From Rhipicephalus microplus (Eukaryota; Arthropoda; Arachnida; Ixodida; Ixodidae), in assembly GCF_043290135.1 (NCBI RefSeq), contig NW_027464603.1, positions 5,743,501 to 5,807,500 on the forward strand: DNA of 64,000 nucleotides, read 5' to 3'. The position numbers were made by a program, and so were the translations under genes. Positions within the stretch are counted from its first letter, which is position 1. Each line of letters begins with the position of its first letter. Shown here in pieces: positions 35,330 to 47,039 of the stretch. The notes beneath the pieces were generated by a model. It ran no database searches, was not told where the DNA came from, and worked only from the letters and a program-made list of their open reading frames with translations.

Positions 35330-37240
35330 TACTCGAAAGTACTACGCTGGCTTCAAAGACACCTACAATCCCACCTATTGATTTGGAAATGCCTTGTCAC
35401 TGTTGCTTGTATGCTCCAAAGGTTTCATGGAGTCTATTCTTAAGACAGCGTCCACTCTGACCCATGTAGCTCCTGCCGCACTTCAGTGGCTGTGTACATC
35501 ATGCCTTTAACACAGGTTACACAATTATGCTGGTGATGAGTGTGGCAGTGTTTCTTTCCTTTCATCTGATCAAAGAATCTGCGTAGATCAGAAAGTTTCA
35601 AGGGCCATAAACACTATTTCAACTCCAGCACTTTCTCCCTATTTTCTAGTATAGTTTGTGAGAAACACTATGCATGTTAAGTGCGACAGCCGTCTTCTTT
35701 TCTTGCAGCCCTTCAGATGGTCTGTAGCTCCTTTTACAAATAGGATACCTCGCATTCTTAATCAAATCCTCGGCTAGAGGCAACTCGCCTTCAGTTGAGC
35801 CTGCAATAAGAAGTTTAGACACTTACTTGGAAATCGCTTCAACCTCCTTGTGTTAAAGTAATCCACACAGAGAACTCTGCAAGGCCCTGTGCATGGCTGC
35901 CCTCTTGGCCCTTGTTGTAGGCCCCAAGGAGAGAGTCAGCAGTGGCTTCCACGGACGAGACCTATACCGCCAACTTGTGCACCATTTTGTAAAAAGCTGT
36001 GTTAAGCGCAGGGATTCGATTGTGAAACATTCGGGAATCTCATGTGTTGCCACAAGATGCTATATCTTGTGCTGCAAAACCTTCAAACTGGGCTTGACAA
36101 CCTTCTTGCAGTCCGCAGATTCTACCAAATTAAACAGTAAAAAGTTATCCACATAGGAAGAGATTGTACAGCATTGAAACCTAGCAATCTGTTGTTATTG
36201 CTCTTTTAATTACTGGTCAAGTGCAGGTCTCTTAGAATTTATGCAGTGCTCTATTTATAGCTAATACCCTGCTGTTACAAATACACCTCCATGACCCAGC
36301 CAGGAAAGGTAGACTCAAGTAACAGCGTGAGAAATACCTCCAAACACCTGCCAGTCACATTCAACACATTCCAGGAAAGGATTCTGCTCAAAGAACTTCG
36401 ATAGAATTGTTGACGCAGAACAGTTGATTTTTGCGCTGGCAGGCTGTTTATATTTGGTTAATCAAGGCATTGATCTTTAATGACTTCTACTTGGCTTGTG
36501 CTGTAAGAAAAATATTAATCAAAAGTTGGTGACGTCAGTGCAATAAGATCCTCCTGCTTTGTGGATGATGTTTGGGTGTTTCACTAGGCAGAATCCATTG
36601 GCTGGAAGTAAAATGTCGTGCCCACTTTGAAGCTTTCTTAGGATGTGCTCCAACTTCTTTAATTAGCGTAGCTGCTTCTTGAATGAGGCACAATTAAATT
36701 TTTGAACTTTAGGTGGTTTCTCAGAGAATAACACTCATATTGGTGGTATGAACCTTGTGCTCGGAAGCCGTCGCTGCTTTTGTGTCGCGGGTTTCAAAAG
36801 TGGTTAAAAGGGGGAACATGCTCTTGCCTTTGCCGAATGCTCGGTGGCAATCGACTCATCTCAAACAATGTATGATGCATTCTCTAAGTAAACATCCCAT
36901 TTGGTAGCTGTAAGTTTGCTTACGTATGTGATGGATTTTAGGCGTGACGAGGAGTTGCTGACCACAACATAGGCCCAAGAAAGGAATTAGGCAACTGTGT
37001 CCATTGCATGTACGGTGTCTCTTGCAGACTCAAGGAAGTAGGGACAAAATGTTGAAGCACAGGCAGTGTAATTTCTTGCCTGTGCACATCCACCTCTTGA
37101 ATGAACTAAAAATGCTTCAGCTCTGATCACAGGCAGAAGTGGGTAACATGTTTTAAACACATGGTGAAACAATCCCTTTAACAAAGAAAACTGAGGCTCT
37201 AAAATTTTCTTTTCTTCACCTATGGCGAGGGTATTGTTCA
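35330..37240 (-). pseudogene. Decayed Penelope-like element
   Basis: On the minus strand, 37241-36987 and the frames after it form an unassigned N-terminal part. YVDNFLLFN near 36150 is the RT YVDD region with the second Asp changed. RRYRSRPWKPLL-like sequence (actual WRYRSRPWKPLLTLSLGPTT) lies at 35920-35980 and corresponds to the conserved post-RT block. A GIY-YIG block lies near 35460 (SYMGQSGR-like after frame correction, with many stops). Order and orientation match a single PLE. Very old. Confidence 0.6.
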
Positions 37241-37383
37241 TGTAGACTTAATGCCTTTGGGTAGTGTAGAAGGGCTTATTGTTAGCCACTACACGTAGAA
37301 AGATCACGAATCGTGCCCACTAACACTTCCAGGTTTACGTGCTCGGAAACACTCGATAATGTCGAAAAAAGGACAGCCGCCGC

Positions 37384-37480
37384 TTTAGCTATTGATAAGA
37401 GTATCGAATGCATTGTCCGAAGGTTGTAGGTTCAGTCTTTGCCGGTGGAAAGTCGTGTGTTTTTCCACCCTATTTTCTGA
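37384..37480 (+). repeat. Second tRNA-derived SINE family, fragment
   Basis: The stretch has an A-box-like tagctattgataagagta, an anticodon-like stem (tcgaa ... tccga), and a B-box-like gtaggttcagtc, then gccggtgga and a T-rich end. The head differs from the SINE at 53274. Too diverged to name the tRNA. Confidence 0.5.
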
Positions 37481-37751
37481 ACATTTTTATCGTAATTGCT
37501 GTACTATAGTCGAAAAGCTACTAATAACGTCTCCTATATTTTTTATGGGCTGATTGTCTGTTCTCATTGAAGGACTGTATATACATCTGCACTGCTTTGT
37601 AATAAATTTCGGTTGTAAGATGGTTCTGCATTTTTGTTTCTTTCGTCCCTCCAGTTCCGTTTGCTTGGAGCAGCCTTTGCAGACTTGTCGGATAGATATG
37701 CGTGGGCACGGTTGTTGTCTACAAAATATCAACAAGTGATATAGGGAGCTC

Positions 37752-38970
37752 GCATGAACGGTGGCGACGCTATGGATTCTGGGTAGGCAGCCATTATTTT
37801 GTCAGAGAAACGCTGAAGGCAGCCAGGGAGTGCAGTAGCGCCGTCGTGTTTTCGAGTGTTGGCGTAGATTGCAGGCGTGATCAAGTGCGATCGTGACGCA
37901 AAGTTTACTCCAAGAAGTGTCGTGCACGATATTAGCCTCACCGCAAAACTACGCCGCAACGCTGTGCTAGAGAGAACTCGAGCAGTAGGAAGAAGAGACG
38001 ACAATTTTCTCCGAGTGACCTATTCACGCTTCGTGCGGGCGACTGTGTAAACAACGTGTACTTGTAGCTGCGCGTCGACAGCTCCGATATTCATTCATTT
38101 TTCGTTCCGAGAACGAGTTTGAAAACACGGGAGCATATGAAGCCTAGAAAGGCGCTCAAAGGTCACAAGTTTGTGTAGAGTGGCCAGATACGAGAGCCGT
38201 GAATGAAGAAAGTCGCCGCCGACACCGTGGTCGTCGTCACTCAAGTAAGACGTGTTAAATTGAGGACCGCTCTTCTCGTGCACGTGCGTCGTACTCCAGG
38301 TAGAATAACATCGCAGTGGAGTGCGAGCTGGCTTCGCTGTTCCCGGCCATGCATGTGCAGTGTGCGGCCAGGACCACGCCATCACTCTTGCCCATGAACA
38401 AGACGTCGACGGCGGCTTGTTAATACACTGGAAGTTTAACCTGAACTGAAACAAACATTAGTAGCATCTACGGCAAAATGAACTAATTTAGCACTTCCTA
38501 CTAGAGTGACGACGATCGCAGTATAGGCAGCCAATTTCTTCATTCACGACTCCCACAACCAGCCAATCGTCGCGAAGTTGTGGTCCTTGATTGCCTCTCT
38601 CGACTTCAACAGCTCCCGTGTAATCAAACTCGTCCTCAAAACGAGAAATGGATGAACATTGGAGCTGTCGACGGGCGTCTACAAGGGCACGTCACTTACA
38701 CAGTCGCCCGCACGAAGGGTGAATGGGTCCACTCGTAGTGAATTCTCGTTTTTTTTCGTACCGCTCGAGGTTTTCCTGGCACAGCGTTGCGGTGTAGTCT
38801 TCCGGTTAGGCTGGCATCGCGCACGACTCTTTTTGGAGTTAAATTTGCGTGCAATCGCCTGCAATCTACGCCAACACTCGCAAACACGACGGCGCTGCTG
38901 CCCTTTCAGACCGTCTTTGACAAAAAAATGGCTGCCTACCCAGAATGCATAGCGTCGCTGCCGTTCATGC
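37752..38970. repeat. Inverted duplication, arms ~0.5 kb
   Basis: The plus-oriented arm 37752-38261 and the minus-oriented arm 38485-38970 align along their length, separated by 223 bp. Shared blocks include attctgggtaggcagccat, gtgttggcgtagattgcagg and ttcgtgcgggcgactgtgta. About 80% identical by eye. Frames on both arms give related peptides (for example FWVGSHYFV and FWVGSHFFV), but no domain is known and stops are frequent. Confidence 0.8.
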
Positions 38971-41346
38971 AACCTTTCTGTATGCTGGAACGCACTTAAA
39001 ATGAACTTTACAGTGCTTGTCATATCATTTCCTGACGAACACTCCTTTGGTTTCTGTCGAAACAATCCACTGATCTCTAAGTCATAAGTTTGTGTTGACT
39101 TCCAAAGCTCTTGCAAATGCTCTCCTAGCAGACTTCTTTCAAATGAAGATGGGGCAGACTTGCAAGGGAGCACAAAGGCTGATGTCCTTGCTTTGGCTGC
39201 GCATTTTTATCGGTCATGCATATTTACATCTCAGAGGCTATTATCACCGCACCCAGAAAGCCTTCATTGAAGAAAGATGTCTGTGCGGTGACAACGTTCA
39301 TGCGGTTTTGTGTTCATGTAGCCAGCGATGATCGCATGAAAACTATGTTACATCCTACCTCACTTGTTTAAGCGCCCTCTAAAACCGAAACCATAACTTA
39401 GCACTTTAAAACCTTCTTTCTAGTTAACTGTTCCATCCACGAGGAGTGTGTCATTAACTACTTATTGCAACAGAAAAAACGCTATGCAAATATTTTGTGT
39501 GAGTGCTCAGTCTGTGTCCATGAAAGACAATTGAGCACTCAAAAGCTCCTTTTGTTCTGCGACATGCAGGAGGATGAGTGGCTCAGACTGGAACCTTACA
39601 TAATGATGCACTCTGTGAGCACTATTGCAGTCTATAAACAGCAGTTTAAAGGTTTCTCATAATGGTTGCGTGGGTTGATGGGTTTGGCCCATTTTTGAAG
39701 ACAGTGTGTTTCTTGCACTTAGACCAGGTCAAAGGCTCAGGGAGGTAGTAGTGATGGAGGCGGTTGCAAGGTCAACTGACGCATGTGGAAACCTGCTATC
39801 GTTGCACCTTTAAGAGAAATAGCATTCTCTTTTGGTCGGATTTAGAGATACGAGCAGTCAGGCTGGATAAGTTCGTTTAGCTTATCCTGATATTTTTATT
39901 CTGGTGCATGGTTTGGTGATTTTATTTTTTGTATTTTTTCTGTATACAGCTTACCCTTGCTCAGGTTAACAGAAAAACTTTGGTGTTGCAAGGGTTTCGT
40001 TTTTGGCAAATAACACAGTGCTTACTGAAATACGCAAAGATACATACCATCGGGAACAAAACTGAGGACAGAACAGAAAAGTCGTCACTCGCAACTAACT
40101 TTATTCTTGGAAAATTGGCGACATATATACGCTTAGCAACCATCCACGTGCACATTGCCTCACATGCTAGTCAAAAAATATGCCATAAAATTGACAACAG
40201 GAGAGTGATGAAAAAATTGCCACTAAACAAACAACGATTTTAGGAAACAAAATATTCCCCACCACGCAAAGCAACAGATGTAACACTTACATGGATATCT
40301 TCCTTTTTTCAATGTAGAGTGCTTCTATACTTTCACGTGCCAAGGTATCATTACTCTTTCCAAGGACGAATACACTGGAAAACCTAGCCACACATATACA
40401 GAAATCACAATGTACTGGTGAATATGCCGGAAGTTATTTTTCACAGTAAGTTCTTGCTCCCTAATTATTTCCTTTAAGCACCGGCACATTTGCCTGCACA
40501 TTGTGGTTCCTGCAAGTGTGAGGCTAGGATTTTCAGTGTATCTTTCCTTGGAAAGAGTAATGACACCTTAGCATGCAAAATTATGAAAGCACACTACATT
40601 AAAAAGAAGAGATATGTATGTTAGTATTAAATTTATTGCTCTGCATGGTGGATAATTTAAATCTTCAGAAACGTTTTGTCGTTTATTGGCTTTTTTGTCA
40701 TATTTCTTTTGTTGTCAATCTTATCGCATGTTTTTGACTAGCATGTGAGGTACCATGTGCGTGCCCAAGGTTGCTACGGTTATATATTTCGCTGATTTTC
40801 CGAGAGTAAAGTTAGTTGCGAGTGACGCCCTTTCTGTTCTGACGTCAATTTTCTTCCCCGATGGTTTGGATTTTTTTTAGAATTCAGTAAGCGTGTAGCA
40901 ACTAGCCCAACAAAATGATTTATCAAGATGGCGGTCCCACTCCAGCAGCACTCGCTCTGCATTTTATTCACTGTTTCCTGACGTTCTATGCTCAGCCTAT
41001 TGATGTGACACGTATTGCATTAAGAAGCTTACACTCTAAACTTTCTAATGACAGCTAGTATTGTCGCATAGTCTGAAGTGGTTTTGCATAGCACTAAAAC
41101 AGTTATTTGGCTGTACAAGCCTCCGTTGCTCTGGAAGTGTGGCAAAACTGTTTAACATAACCGAATGAAATTTCCTGAGCCTCTTCATAAAGCATTATGC
41201 AAGGTTCCTATAAAAAAATGTAGCCAGTAAAGCAATCAAAAAGTCATGCAGGCTTCAATCAAAATGAGCGGAGCTATGTTGGTTTATGAGTGAATAAGTT
41301 TTTTTTCTTTTTTGTATAGAACAACAATACTGAATGGGTTTCCAGG
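38971..41346. other. No feature recognised
   Basis: About 2.4 kb of AT-rich unassigned sequence. Frames at 39092, 39465 and 39929 have no known domain. Confidence 0.3.
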
Positions 41347-41958
41347 CTACAATGTACCTAATCTCTATGCGAAGTTGTTTTGTGTTGTGATAAATAGCTT
41401 ATGAATAATAACTGCTTTATTTCACAAATTTATGGATCCACTTCTCAGGAAATACAGACGAGGTGGAAAAACTGTCCAAGATGAAAATCTAAAATTTTCA
41501 ATATTGGAGCAGCAAGCCTTTGTATGCAAAGAAAATTGTCATAGGTTAATTAGAAAAATGTAAGACAGAGTGAATTAAGCTCATTTTTCTGCTTGCCATG
41601 TTTGGGATAATTCACTTTTTTTCCTAATTCACTATTATCACACATTAACAAGACTATGTCATGTTTTGTAATTACCAGTGCTCACTAACATTGTGTAGCA
41701 GCGCTTGACTCAAAAAAATTTCAACAAATATTATATATTTCAAACAGTTTTTGGTGGTGGCGTCATCTGTGAAAAGAACCAAGAAGCTGTCTCGTGTCAA
41801 TTTGGACGTTTGTCAAAATTGATGCCGCCGAAAGACCTACAATGTACCTAATCTCTATGGGAAGTTTTTTCGTGCTGTGATGAATAGCTTATGAATAATA
41901 ACTGCTTTAATTCACAAATTTATGGATCCACTTCTCAGAAAATACAGACGAGGTGGAA
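41347..41958 (+). repeat. Pair of ~121-bp direct repeats
   Basis: 41347-41467 and 41837-41958 share ctacaatgtacctaatctct, agcttatgaataataactgc and ttatggatccacttctcag. More than 90% identical and 369 bp apart. Confidence 0.85.
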
Positions 41959-44900
41959 GGTAGATTTATCCAGATTTCAGACTTCAGTGTCTAGCCCAAT
42001 GGGCAAATTTAGTCGCTACGTCTCCATTACACTATGTGACCCCAAGAGTCTTCTGAAAAAAACAGAAGGAAAGAGACGGTGTGACAGAAAGAAAGAAAGG
42101 AACAAAGCATGACACAATCCTGACCAAGTGGTTTGGTAATTGTGCTGAGGATTCCAGGACTTGCTTGGCTACTCGCCTTTGTAGCCAGGGGACTGCCAAA
42201 GCGTTTCCGAAGTACACAGAGAACTTGAACTTTCCTTCTATTTTCGAGACTCGTAGGACATTACCTGGTGGTCTTTACTTTGCGAGGAAGTGAGGAAGGT
42301 TTAGCAGTGTGTGTTCCACGTGACACTGGTTGAAGGGTAGTATAAAATTTGACCTTTTTTGAGAGACTAGACTGCACATGTGAAGGGGTGGCGACTTGAC
42401 GCGCGTCGCATTTTTTACTTGGGAGAGGAGGGGAGATCACAAGACCAAGCAGCCTCTATAAACGATGCACAAAGGGGCGACAGTTGCTAACTGAGGGGTA
42501 GCTTGAATCGTCTGCAATTCATTCCTGAAAAATACCAAGCCCCTGAAATTTTTTACCAGTGCGTGGCGTATAACTTCGGAGGCTACGGGCCCCAGTTTCG
42601 ATTTTTGTGATCTTCATAGAAGCGCTTTTCAGGCTTTAAAAGGGCGCACTAACACGTTTGTGGATAGTTTGCGGGCAAGTTGGTGGAAAACGAACTTGCA
42701 TGTGCGCAGTACCTATATTATAAACTGTAAGGTAATGAGCCAGATTTCCCTGACTGCAGCAACATTTGCGGATAACTGCGTAATATCTATAGCGTTTACA
42801 GCCACGTGCAGCAAAACAAGCATCAAGTGTCTTGACACCTTCTCAAGTTTGGAAACAATATTTTCAGTATGCCAAATTCTTGATAAAAATGTGTTTGCTA
42901 GTGTAATAGTTACTCTAAAATTACGGTAACACATGTATTGCGAGTGATCATTGTGTCCTCGAATATAATGAATGTGATGTAGTTTGCTTGTTGTAGTGGG
43001 CAGTGACTGGTCTAGCAGAGAGGTAGCAGAAATAAAGCTTGAACTGCACGAAACAAACAAGATGGCCACCGATTATCTCTAGCAAAGCTTAAATTTGGCA
43101 AACAATCTGTTCGCTCATGTAGGTCATCTTATAGCTTACTTTCCAGGCACCCGGATTTCACTGACCATAGCAGGACATAACGCATTTACTTTCAGCATCG
43201 GCCACCATAGACACCTAAAATGAGACGTTTGCAGAAAACGCAGACGCACTCAAGCGTATTTCTTCAATGAACTTCTTCAAGTGCTCACTGGGTGCAGCCA
43301 CAAATGTGTGAGCCGCCTATACTCCTGCACCTCCCAAATGACAAATTCAATACCCGGACTGGTTTTGCTGCTTCCAATCGGTAAGCCAAGGGTCCCAATC
43401 AGCTAGGGTGCTGTCCAGACACTCAAGACGTTAAACGCACAAAGGGGGTGAGATAAAGGGAGGCAATTTTAAGGTTGAAACAAAAGATGTAGAGCCTTGA
43501 AAAAAAAGACTGTGCGCGAGTTTTCGCGATAACCATATCACATGCTAGTGCTATGTGTACTCACATAGGCGAGTACTAATGAAGCAATCGTGTTTTGTGA
43601 TCACTTTGTATACCACACCACGGTGCTGCGTTCTAAAACTGAAATGAAAATATCTGTAGTACCATGTGCACAAACTGATCAGATTCTGACAGGTCTACCG
43701 TCGCATTCGTAAAGGCCCACTAAGTGCGCAGGTGGGGTGTGAAATTTCTGTGCCAAAAAGACTCCCAAGGTCCCATATGCGTTTGTCTTAGAGGATTTGA
43801 ACGCCGAAGCAGCCATCCTTTTATGCTTCTCGGTCGACTGTATTCCCTCGCCAAAAGCCTTCTGAACGTAATGCGGTTTCTCAGTTTCTCGGGGATCTGC
43901 CTAATTTACACCAAGCGGTGATGTTACTTGATGACGTCGTGATTTCAAAAATTTTGATGATCTAAGTTGTCAACCAATTATTTATTACTTGTGTACACAG
44001 CGACAGGCACTTTTCGCGCTTGATATAGCCTCTTAACTTTCCTGATCTTGTGTACTGTGCTGTTTAATTTGTAGGAGCGTGAGAATACTATTCAGTTTTC
44101 ACACTGAATTGAATACTGCCTAAGGCTTATCGAATAAATACCCACTTTTTAGATTACAAATCTGCGTGTATACGGTATCATTAACTTCGTTAATCAAAGT
44201 ACAGCGAAGCAATTTGCATTTGTTTTACAAATAATTGCGTTGCGAGTGGAACTTCTTTTATTGCTGAAAGAATTGACTCATATGTTTCACTAAATCTTAG
44301 CACTGCATTTGTGTATGTAAGTGTGAGACCGCCCTCTAAGTATGAATGTTGCGCTGCTTGACCTCATCATGACCGATGTCACTGGGATCCGCATTTATAT
44401 TCTTGAAGGTGTCAAGTAGATATGTGCGAAAAAAAGCGAAAGTGGCAACCGATACATCTGTTTAGCGATGCATGACGCTAATAATGTTTTGGCTGGGAAA
44501 TTCCTTCTGCCGTTCATGCCCATTAGATCACCATTTTTTCGCTCACTGCAAGGCATAAAAAAGGGCTTTGTGTAAAGATAGCTAGAAAGTAGTAATAGAT
44601 AGTTTTCCGGGTAGCTTCTGTTACTAGCCACATAAGTATCAAGCGGACCATGCGCTACACCCGCAGTATATGTGAGGTGGGGTCAACTGTTAAAGGAAAC
44701 GCTTGAGCCTTCTGTTCTGGTGTTTTTTTACAAACAGACACATCTAGTGGCCACGTGATCAAGTGGAGGAGGTGACATTTAACATCCCCTGAAACGGGTT
44801 TGCAAACCTTGCCAGCTATCGTTGGTGTCTCTCAACTTACTACGTTCCTTCTGTAGTTTTCCTAGAAGGAATATGAATAGCACCGGCCATGAATAATGCT

Positions 44901-45900
44901 ACCGGCTGGTGAGTAAAGCCCTGAAAAGGGGGCCATCTTAGCACTTCTGTTGAAGGAAATGTGCACGATGTAAAGCACAAGGGGAGAAAGGGAAGTAGTA
45001 GGGCAGGACGTCTGACATCATGCCGCAGGGAAGTCTGACATCATGCCCATCAAAGTGCTGCCTCACAAATACTGGTGTGCAGCCGCGGCCTGCTAGCAAT
45101 GTTTCAAAAATAAAGGCAGATCTTCGGAAACACTGAAAGTAAATGGTTTATCGGAACAGAAGCTGCTCTCATGTGGAATTTAGATGCTTTCGTCTTTTTT
45201 TCTTGTTTTTGTTCAGTGTGTTTGAAGCTTCAACAGAGGCATTATAAAGTGATGCGTATAAGAGTAATTTTAGCGTCAGAAAGATGGTATGTTGTAAAGA
45301 AAATGTCGTAAATTGAAGCTATTTGGTTGCTTTGCACGAGGCAAAATGTTGCTAACATAAGTTATACCAGTATAATGAAGGCTAGGCATTTTACGTGAGT
45401 TAGCCATGTTTTGTTGTGAATTTGCAGCTTAACATGATATTCAAGATAATGCTTCTGCGAAGCCAATGATACAGTGTCTTCATGACGAGGAAGTACATAA
45501 ATTTTTAATCTTATATGACAAAGTCTGCAGCAAATAACTAAGCTTGCCGAATTCTAAAACATTTGGGAAATTTCACTTAAGGCAAATGCATGAAGTTGGA
45601 TCAAGTTTGTTTTGATGCTTTAAATTTAGAAGGAGCAATCTGATTGACTGAGCAGCAGTCGTTGAGCTACCTACTAACCAAAAATTTTGTAGTCAACTGT
45701 TGCACTTCTTGAATCAACACAGGTGGTGTAGTCAAATAGAAGAGACGCATAGATAACAATTTTCAAGAAAACATTTCTCTGGCAGTAGCGTAATTTTAGG
45801 ATGGTAGATTATTGGTAGTGAACACCTCAGTGCTGAGTATCAATGTTTATTTTGGTTCAGGAGGGAATTATTTATACGCAAAGATGGAAAAGTAGTCTTT
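41959..45900. other. No feature recognised
   Basis: About 3.9 kb with no ORF of note. A small tandem of gtctgacatcatgcc occurs near 45010-45045. Confidence 0.3.
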
Positions 45901-46119
45901 AAATATTTGTTTTTTGTGTGAATAATTTTTTTCCTCTGGAAATATTTAAACATAGGCCAAATTCACACGGAAATAAAACTCTGCTTCTTAGTGATTATAA
46001 TATGTACTCCGACTTTACGCAACAAAATATAACAAATCTACCCAGACATTTCGCCTCCTATGTGAGTGGCATCCTCAGTGTGCACTGGCACCAAATGTGT
46101 GTAGGTGACCGGATTCCCA

Positions 46120-46450
46120 GATTGTCTCGTATGTGTCTACTCATCCCGATGGAGATCGTGATTGTTGTTGCACGCTAGCTGGTCACAACGGTCTATCCAC
46201 GACTCGAAAATCTTTCTCTTTTCTCTGTTTTGTCCTCTAGCCAGCGTCATTGAATTACGAAAGTCGAAGGCATACCCCATTTTCAAGCAGTGTTTGATGA
46301 GCTTTGTCTGCGAATGCGTGGTCTTTGTCATGTCCCCTTTGTGATCATTTAAACTCGTTGACCACTTCCTGCCAGTTTTGCAAATATATGTGGTGTTGCA
46401 GTCACCTCACAGGAATTTGTAAACAACCCTGTTTTGATCATGCACCAGTT
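46120..46450 (-). pseudogene. PLE GIY-YIG fragment, minus
   Basis: Frame 46331-46137: KTTHSQTKLIKHCLKMGYAF followed by NREKRKIFESW, the C-terminal half of a PLE endonuclease. Upstream CNTTYICKTGRKW near 46385 is the Tyr/Arg block of GIY-YIG in a shifted frame. Confidence 0.7.
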
Positions 46451-46520
46451 TTGTCAAAATAAGTGGTGTCGGAGCCACGTCACAGGAACTTGTAAACAAC
46501 CCTGTTTTGATTATTTGCAG
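46375..46520. repeat. Tandem duplication of ~73 bp
   Basis: Units 46375-46447 and 46448-46520 share ggtgt, cacaggaa-ttgtaaacaac and cctgttttgat. They include part of the PLE endonuclease block. Confidence 0.75.
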
Positions 46521-46829
46521 GGGTGCTGTCTTTGGGCTTAGCGAGCACGTTTACCAAGGTACAATGAGGCTTGAAAATTGTTTTAATTCCCAGTGGATGA
46601 AGTGCTATTTTGACAGAGTCTGAAAAACTTTCAATCTAAGTTACAAAAAGAATGGGTTTTGCGTTCTCTTGTGGCACACTCCTTGTTCCCTTTTGCATGT
46701 GTTTCTGGGTGTCATTGATAAACATGCTCAAATAATGACTTCGTTACGATTCACCAACCTCGTTTTCTATCTATATGACTGCAATTGCTGATCAGTGATG
46801 TATGCGACATCACATGCATGACTGAAATA

Positions 46830-47030
46830 GGCAGGAAGTGACCAACAGGGCTCAAAGAGCACAAAGGAGACATTGCAAAAGCCACCCATGCCACGCATTA
46901 TAAGACAAAACTCGTCGAACACTGCTCGACGACGGGACTTGCCTTCGACTTCAGTATTGAGACAATGCTAGCTCGGAAACAAAAGTGGGGCAAGAGAAGT
47001 CTTCTCGAGTCGTGATTCATTGGTGTGACA
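46830..47030 (+). pseudogene. PLE GIY-YIG fragment, plus
   Basis: The plus-strand frame reads LKEHKGDIAKATHATHYKTK, LVEHCSTTGLAFDFS and KRSLLES, the same endonuclease region as at 46120-46331 but on the opposite strand. With that fragment it forms an inverted pair. Confidence 0.68.
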
Positions 47031-47039
47031 AGTTGGCGC

